Assembly (NCBI GenBank): GCA_046318675.1 | Contig: JBKCUA010000013.1 | Location: 111,198-175,197 of the forward strand | DNA: 64,000 nucleotides | Direction: 5' to 3' | From: JBKCUA01 sp046318675 | GTDB taxonomy: Bacteria > Pseudomonadota > Alphaproteobacteria > JAJTHO01 | Shown: one piece after another, positions 60,420 through 64,000 of the stretch | Numbering within the stretch: the stretch's first letter is position 1 | How the letters are laid out: the number at the start of each line of letters is the position of its first letter | Translations under genes and position numbers: made by a program | Notes under the pieces: generated by a model | What the model was told of the DNA's origin: nothing | What the model saw: only the letters and a program-made list of their open reading frames with translations | Databases searched by the model: none

Positions 60420-61832
60420 TTACTGATTCGTTAAAATTGTCCGAACGTCGGTCAGGTGGCCATGAATGGCGGCGGCGGCGGCCATGATGGGGCTGACAAG
60501 ATGGGTGCGCCCTCCCCTGCCTTGCCTGCCTTCAAAGTTGCGGTTGGAGGTGGAGGCACAGCGTTCCCCCGGTTCCAAGCGATCGGCGTTCATGGCCAGG
60601 CACATTGAACAGCCTGGCTCCCGCCAGTCAAACCCGGCGTCGCGGAAAATTTTGTCGAGGCCTTCGCTTTCGGCTTGTTCTTTGACCAGACCAGAGCCGG
60701 GGACGACCATGGCGCGTACGCCAGTTTTGACGTGTCGGCCTTTGGCGATGCTGGCGGCGGCGCGGAGGTCTTCGATGCGGCTATTGGTGCAACTGCCAAT
60801 GAACACGGTATCAATGGCGATACTGTCCAGCGAACTGCCAGGCGTAAGACCCATATATTCCAGCGATCGGGCGACTGCTTTCTGGCGACCTGAATCGTTG
60901 AAATCCGAAGGATACGGAACCTTTCCGGTAATGGGGAGGACATCCTGCGGGCTGGTGCCCCATGTGACATGAGGAGCTAGATCCGCCGCGTTTAAGGTTA
61001 CTTCCCGATCAAAGACAGCATCAGTATCGCTGTGCAAGGTTTTCCAGTAGGCGACCGCTTGATCCCATAAATCCCCCTTGGGGGCGAGGGGACGACCCTT
61101 GAGGTAGGCGAAGGTTTTTTCATCCGGGGCGATAAGACCCGCCCTAGCTCCAGCCTCAATGGCCATGTTGCAAATGGTCATCCGTTCTTCCATGGATAAC
61201 CCGCGAATGGCGGAGCCGGCAAACTCCAAGACATAGCCGGTGCCGCCCGCTGTGCCGATAGTACCGATAATAGCAAGGACGATATCCTTCGCGGTGACGC
61301 CAAGACCCAAGGTTCCGTCTACCGTGATCCGCATATTCTTGGCTGGTTTTTGCAACAACGTCTGAGTGGCCAGAACGTGCTCAACCTCAGAGGTACCAAT
61401 ACCAAAAGCTAACGCCCCAAACGCGCCGTGGGTCGAGGTGTGGCTGTCGCCGCAGACAATAGTGGTACCGGGTAAGGTAAACCCCTGTTCCGGACCGATA
61501 ACGTGGACAATGCCCTGCCGTTTATCATCCATGCCAAAACAGGTTATTCCAAACTCGGCGGCATTGTGCATCAGGGTATCCACCTGAAGCTTTGATTCTG
61601 GATCGGCAATGCCCTTGACCCGGCCCTCGGTGGGGACGTTGTGATCGGGCACGGCCAGCGTGGCCTTGGGTGCGCGCACCTTGCGACCGGAAAGTCTCAA
61701 CCCTTCAAAGGCTTGAGGGCTGGTCACTTCGTGCACCAGATGGCGATCAATGTACAGAATGGTGGTGCCGTCGTCTTGAGCATGAACAACGTGGGCGTTC
61801 CAGATTTTATCAAACAGTGTCTGTGCGGGCAT
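60420..61832 (-). CDS. leuC: 3-isopropylmalate dehydratase, large subunit
   Basis: [4Fe-4S] aconitase-family enzyme of leucine synthesis. 470 aa. The three cluster cysteines appear in FIGSCTNSR and, about 60 residues later, GCSMCLAMN; the VCGDSHTSTHGAFG motif is typical. leuD and leuB are not adjacent. It lies between the secretion locus (downstream, same strand) and the TA module (upstream, divergent). Confidence 0.95.
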   Translation of the reverse strand: MPAQTLFDKIWNAHVVHAQDDGTTILYIDRHLVHEVTSPQAFEGLRLSGRKVRAPKATLAVPDHNVPTEGRVKGIADPESKLQVDTLMHNAAEFGITCFGMDDKRQGIVHVIGPEQGFTLPGTTIVCGDSHTSTHGAFGALAFGIGTSEVEHVLATQTLLQKPAKNMRITVDGTLGLGVTAKDIVLAIIGTIGTAGGTGYVLEFAGSAIRGLSMEERMTICNMAIEAGARAGLIAPDEKTFAYLKGRPLAPKGDLWDQAVAYWKTLHSDTDAVFDREVTLNAADLAPHVTWGTSPQDVLPITGKVPYPSDFNDSGRQKAVARSLEYMGLTPGSSLDSIAIDTVFIGSCTNSRIEDLRAAASIAKGRHVKTGVRAMVVPGSGLVKEQAESEGLDKIFRDAGFDWREPGCSMCLAMNADRLEPGERCASTSNRNFEGRQGRGGRTHLVSPIMAAAAAIHGHLTDVRTILTNQ

Positions 61833-61942
61833 AGAGGGGTATTAAATCATGGGAAAAGGGAGGGTGCAACTAGTACATAATTTTTCCTCGCCTTATTCAG
61901 GACTGTATGATAAGCTAGATATAATAACAGGGAGGAACCACG

Positions 61943-62182
61943 ATGCTGGAAATCGGAGCCTTTGAAGCAAAAAACCGCTTTTCGGAACTCTTACGCTGGG
62001 TTGAGGCGGGCGATGATGTCCAAATAACACGGCACGGTAAGGTTGTTGCCGTCCTCATGGCACCGGAACGGGGGCTTGCCCAAAAAGCGACAGAAGCCTT
62101 CGGCCTGTGGGAATCCCTAGCGGGGAGCATCAAGGCAACGCCCGCCGAAATCACCACATGGGTCAAAGAAGACCGTCCATGA
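61943..62182 (+). CDS. Antitoxin, Phd/YefM family
   Basis: 79 aa. The N-terminal EIGAFEAKNRFSELLRWVEAG and ITRHGKVVAVLM are the Phd/YefM DNA-binding fold; the C-terminal part binds and blocks the toxin. GGAGG at good spacing before ATG 61943, with TATGAT and TATAAT elements in the 40 bp upstream where autoregulation would act. Overlaps the toxin by ATGA. Confidence 0.88.
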   Translation: MLEIGAFEAKNRFSELLRWVEAGDDVQITRHGKVVAVLMAPERGLAQKATEAFGLWESLAGSIKATPAEITTWVKEDRP

Positions 62183-62598
62183 AACTGGTGCTGGATAGTT
62201 CGGTTGTGTTGTCTGCCCTGCTGGAGGATGAACAGGCGGCCTATGCGCGGCTGATCATTCACCAGCTGAAACAATCTGAAGTCCACGGCGTTGTTCCGGG
62301 ATTGTTCCTCACCGAAACTGCCAACGGGCTTTTAATGGCTCAGCGGCGCGGGCGACTGGATAAGGAAAAGCTGACGCTGCTGCTGAAAGCCTTGTCCATC
62401 ATGCCTTTTGAGCGCGTTGAGCTGCCCGACGTCGCGCAAACAACAGCCCTCGCCCAAAAACATCAACTGACCGTTTATGATGCAACCTATCTGCATATAG
62501 CCCTACGGGAGGGTGTACCGCTGGCGTCGTTGGATGGTGATTTGCGAAAAGCGGCTCTGGCTGAGGGGGTATATTATCAGTCGGCCCGTTCACAATGA
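62179..62598 (+). CDS. vapC: PIN-domain toxin, VapC family
   Basis: Predicted ribonuclease toxin of 139 aa from ATG 62179, coupled to the antitoxin by ATGA. Acidic PIN residues: D6 (VLDSSVV), E46 (TETANG), D101 (VYDATYLHIA) and D119 (SLDGDLRKAA). In PIN toxins this quartet binds Mg2+/Mn2+ and cuts RNA, often tRNA. Pairing with Phd-type antitoxins is common. Confidence 0.9.
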   Translation: MKLVLDSSVVLSALLEDEQAAYARLIIHQLKQSEVHGVVPGLFLTETANGLLMAQRRGRLDKEKLTLLLKALSIMPFERVELPDVAQTTALAQKHQLTVYDATYLHIALREGVPLASLDGDLRKAALAEGVYYQSARSQ

Positions 62599-62612
62599 TT
62601 TTAAAAATAAAC

Positions 62613-62640
62613 TTTACTTTTTTAATAATATTGCTATAGA
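62613..62640 (+). promoter_or_regulatory. Possible promoter of the CE-protease-like gene
   Basis: TTTACT (62613-62618) and TATAGA (62635-62640) spaced by 16 nt in an AT-rich stretch. Transcription would start close to the ATG at 62647, and no Shine-Dalgarno is visible, so a leaderless mRNA is possible. Weak motif evidence only. Confidence 0.3.
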
Positions 62641-62646
62641 TAAATA

Positions 62647-63639
62647 ATGAATCCAAATTTTTTCGCCAAAAAATTTTTAGAAACAACAAAGGGTGTTGTT
62701 TCTTTGGCATTCGGAGCGTTACTCGCGCCTTTTACACTACGGTGGGGTTCTTCTTATGAGGGATTGCCACAAGGAAATCCCCCATCACAAAGGCCGCCAC
62801 AAGAATTAACTGTACCAGATTATGAGAATGTGAATCCTGAAAATGCGTTGTCCGTATTGGGTGTATTAACGCAAGGGGGCGAAATTACTGGAAGCATTCT
62901 TGGCCATCGCGGAAATACAGATAGTTATTCTCCAGAAGGCGTTGATATTTCAACATTCACAGCCAGATCATTGTATGATGCCGCCCATACCACGGCCGAA
63001 TATCGACAGCCTGTTGGATTTGTTGATCCTGTTTCTAGTCTGGCAACAAATGATTTTCACCCTTATGTTGTTGGTATAGAAGGGCAGCCTCGTGTCATTT
63101 CAGCTGGCTTAATGCCAATAAATCCAGGAAATTATAACCAATGCATTAATGAATTTGAACGCTTTGTAGCAACCACGCTCAGGGAAAATTCCGAATGCAA
63201 GCGGTTAATAGTTCCTATCGGCCTTACGGGGGATCCTGGCCATTGTGTTTCCATGATTATTGATCGAACCGATTCAGGTTTACGTGTCCATATTCAAGAT
63301 ATTTTTGGCAAAGAACAATACACTGAACAGAAATTGGATCTTTTTAAGGCGGTTGATCGGGCGGGCAATGCTCTGGGAATATCCAATAATAACATTTACG
63401 CAACCTGTAATCCTCAGCCAACTTGGAATCGTGGCGGGCCTTGCGGCGTAATGGCCGCTCTTTTTAACAAAGACATGATGGAACGTGCGCTGGAGGGTGA
63501 TATGGAAATTCCTAATGTTGCGCCTTTTTCTGCAGAAGGGGTTGAATACGCCTATATGATTCATGATTTGGCTATAGGACAGATGGGAAATTCTTTAAGA
63601 AATAACCTGCAACAACAATATAATCGCGCGATGGAATAA
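62647..63639 (+). CDS. CE-clan cysteine protease-like protein, candidate T4SS effector
   Basis: 330 aa, no close family recognised by eye. Residues about 185-275 show the Ulp1/YopJ-type order: H199 in GDPGHCVSMIID, D218 in VHIQDIFG, Q257 in CNPQPTW and C266 in NRGGPCGVMAAL. CE-clan enzymes cleave or acetylate ubiquitin/SUMO-like targets. The N-terminal 30 residues are hydrophobic in part (GVVSLAFGALLAPF), then Pro-rich. The gene is AT-richer than its neighbours and lies next to a TA module and 2.3 kb from the T4SS-like locus. An effector role is inference. Confidence 0.65.
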   Translation: MNPNFFAKKFLETTKGVVSLAFGALLAPFTLRWGSSYEGLPQGNPPSQRPPQELTVPDYENVNPENALSVLGVLTQGGEITGSILGHRGNTDSYSPEGVDISTFTARSLYDAAHTTAEYRQPVGFVDPVSSLATNDFHPYVVGIEGQPRVISAGLMPINPGNYNQCINEFERFVATTLRENSECKRLIVPIGLTGDPGHCVSMIIDRTDSGLRVHIQDIFGKEQYTEQKLDLFKAVDRAGNALGISNNNIYATCNPQPTWNRGGPCGVMAALFNKDMMERALEGDMEIPNVAPFSAEGVEYAYMIHDLAIGQMGNSLRNNLQQQYNRAME

Positions 63640-63660
63640 AGAAGGTCGCTTAACCCCCCA

Positions 63661-64000
63661 TCACAATTCAATCCCCAACGCCGCCCCCACGGTAAAAATA
63701 TCTTTATCCCCCCTGCCGCAGAGGTTCATGACCAGCAAATGATCCTTCGGCAGTGCCGGCGCGATTTTAAGGACATAGGCCAAAGCGTGGGCGGGTTCTA
63801 GTGCGGGGAGGATGCCCTCAGTTCGGGCGAGGTGCTGAAACGCCGCCAGGGCTTCGGTATCGGTGGCGCTGGCGTATTCCACCCGGCCGGTGTCGTGAAG
63901 GTAGGCGTGTTCCGGGCCGATGCCGGGGTAGTCCAGCCCGGCGGCGATGGAGTGCCCCTCGACAATCTGGCCGTCGTCGTCTTGGAGCAGGTAGGTTTTA
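63661..64000 (-). CDS. trpB: Tryptophan synthase beta chain, 3' part only
   Basis: The C-terminal ~112 residues; the gene continues past the right edge. It shows LLQDDDGQIVEGHSIAAGLDYPGIGP, the YASATDTEALAAF stretch, the LEPAHALAYV substrate-loop segment and NLCGRGDKD, the PLP-phosphate/Ser region of TrpB (each quoted in part). It stops at TGA 63661. trpA, which usually follows trpB directly, is not downstream: the CE-protease-like gene lies there on the other strand. Confidence 0.94.
   Translation of the reverse strand, partial: KTYLLQDDDGQIVEGHSIAAGLDYPGIGPEHAYLHDTGRVEYASATDTEALAAFQHLARTEGILPALEPAHALAYVLKIAPALPKDHLLVMNLCGRGDKDIFTVGAALGIEL

Noticed and set aside
1..64000. tRNA or rRNA genes and CRISPR arrays
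   Set aside because: No cloverleaf T-loop motifs, rRNA segments or regularly spaced repeats were recognised in any intergenic gap.

Overview
This is a chromosomal segment of an alphaproteobacterium. The assignment rests on class-specific genes and orders: class I lysyl-tRNA synthetase, an NDUFA12-type complex I subunit next to mlaD and a DUF2155 gene, a TrcR/DUF1013 regulator, a protein with the PodJ-type N-terminal motif, SdhE, and mnmG-rsmG-parA-parB. Biosynthetic genes for arginine, leucine, tryptophan, DAP, heme, UMP and LPS heptose, plus flagellar fliQ/fliR, suggest it is not a strongly reduced obligate endosymbiont. The order within the class cannot be decided here. Coding density is very high. 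ATGA/GTGA start-stop overlaps are common, and six convergent gene pairs overlap by exactly 4 nt at their stop codons.

Layout: 0-9.8 kb holds housekeeping genes (PBP1A 5' end, orphan nuoE, rppH, pyrD, rimI, smpB, queuosine-precursor transporter, rpmB, lysK, hemF, a Trm112 protein, msbA, trxA). 9.8-10.3 kb is a repeat-rich non-coding block. 10.4-31.7 kb holds a porin, dapF, purK, hldE with a glycosyltransferase, radA, sdhE, a phosphohexomutase, pepF, slt-trpF, trcR, a PodJ-motif protein, ispE with a TPR/glycosyltransferase protein, glyA, gmk and ruvX. 31.8-37.2 kb is the origin-proximal partition cluster (ParA-like, mnmG, gmhA, rsmG, parA, parB), with gmhA inserted in the usual order. 37.3-46.6 kb holds aat, DUF2155, mlaD, NDUFA12, a RidA protein, two small repeat elements, hslO-argF-argD, gcvH, pgsA, rsmB and aroB. 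The 320-bp AT-rich gap 46634-46953 carries four DnaA-box-like 9-mers and is a good candidate for the chromosomal origin. fliR and fliQ follow.

48.9-60.4 kb is the most unusual part: a nine-gene minus-strand locus encoding a type IV secretion-like machine. It has a VirB7-like lipoprotein, VirB8, a long VirB9, a secretin-like lipoprotein, a VirB10 with a lipobox and an Ig-like choice-of-anchor domain, VirB11, VirD4, a membrane-anchored predicted pseudokinase and a small membrane protein. No VirB4, VirB6, VirB3, VirB2 or VirB5 gene is in the window. Across leuC lie a Phd/VapC-type toxin-antitoxin pair and a 330-aa protein with the His/Asp/Gln/Cys layout of CE-clan (Ulp1/YopJ-like) cysteine proteases, a candidate secreted effector. 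The window ends in the 3' part of trpB.

How the genes fit together: hldE, gmhA, the glycosyltransferase, the phosphohexomutase, msbA and mlaD serve the outer membrane and LPS. slt and PBP1A act on peptidoglycan, dapF supplies its DAP precursor, and murein cells of this kind would host the T4SS. parAB plus the candidate oriC define the replication and segregation region.
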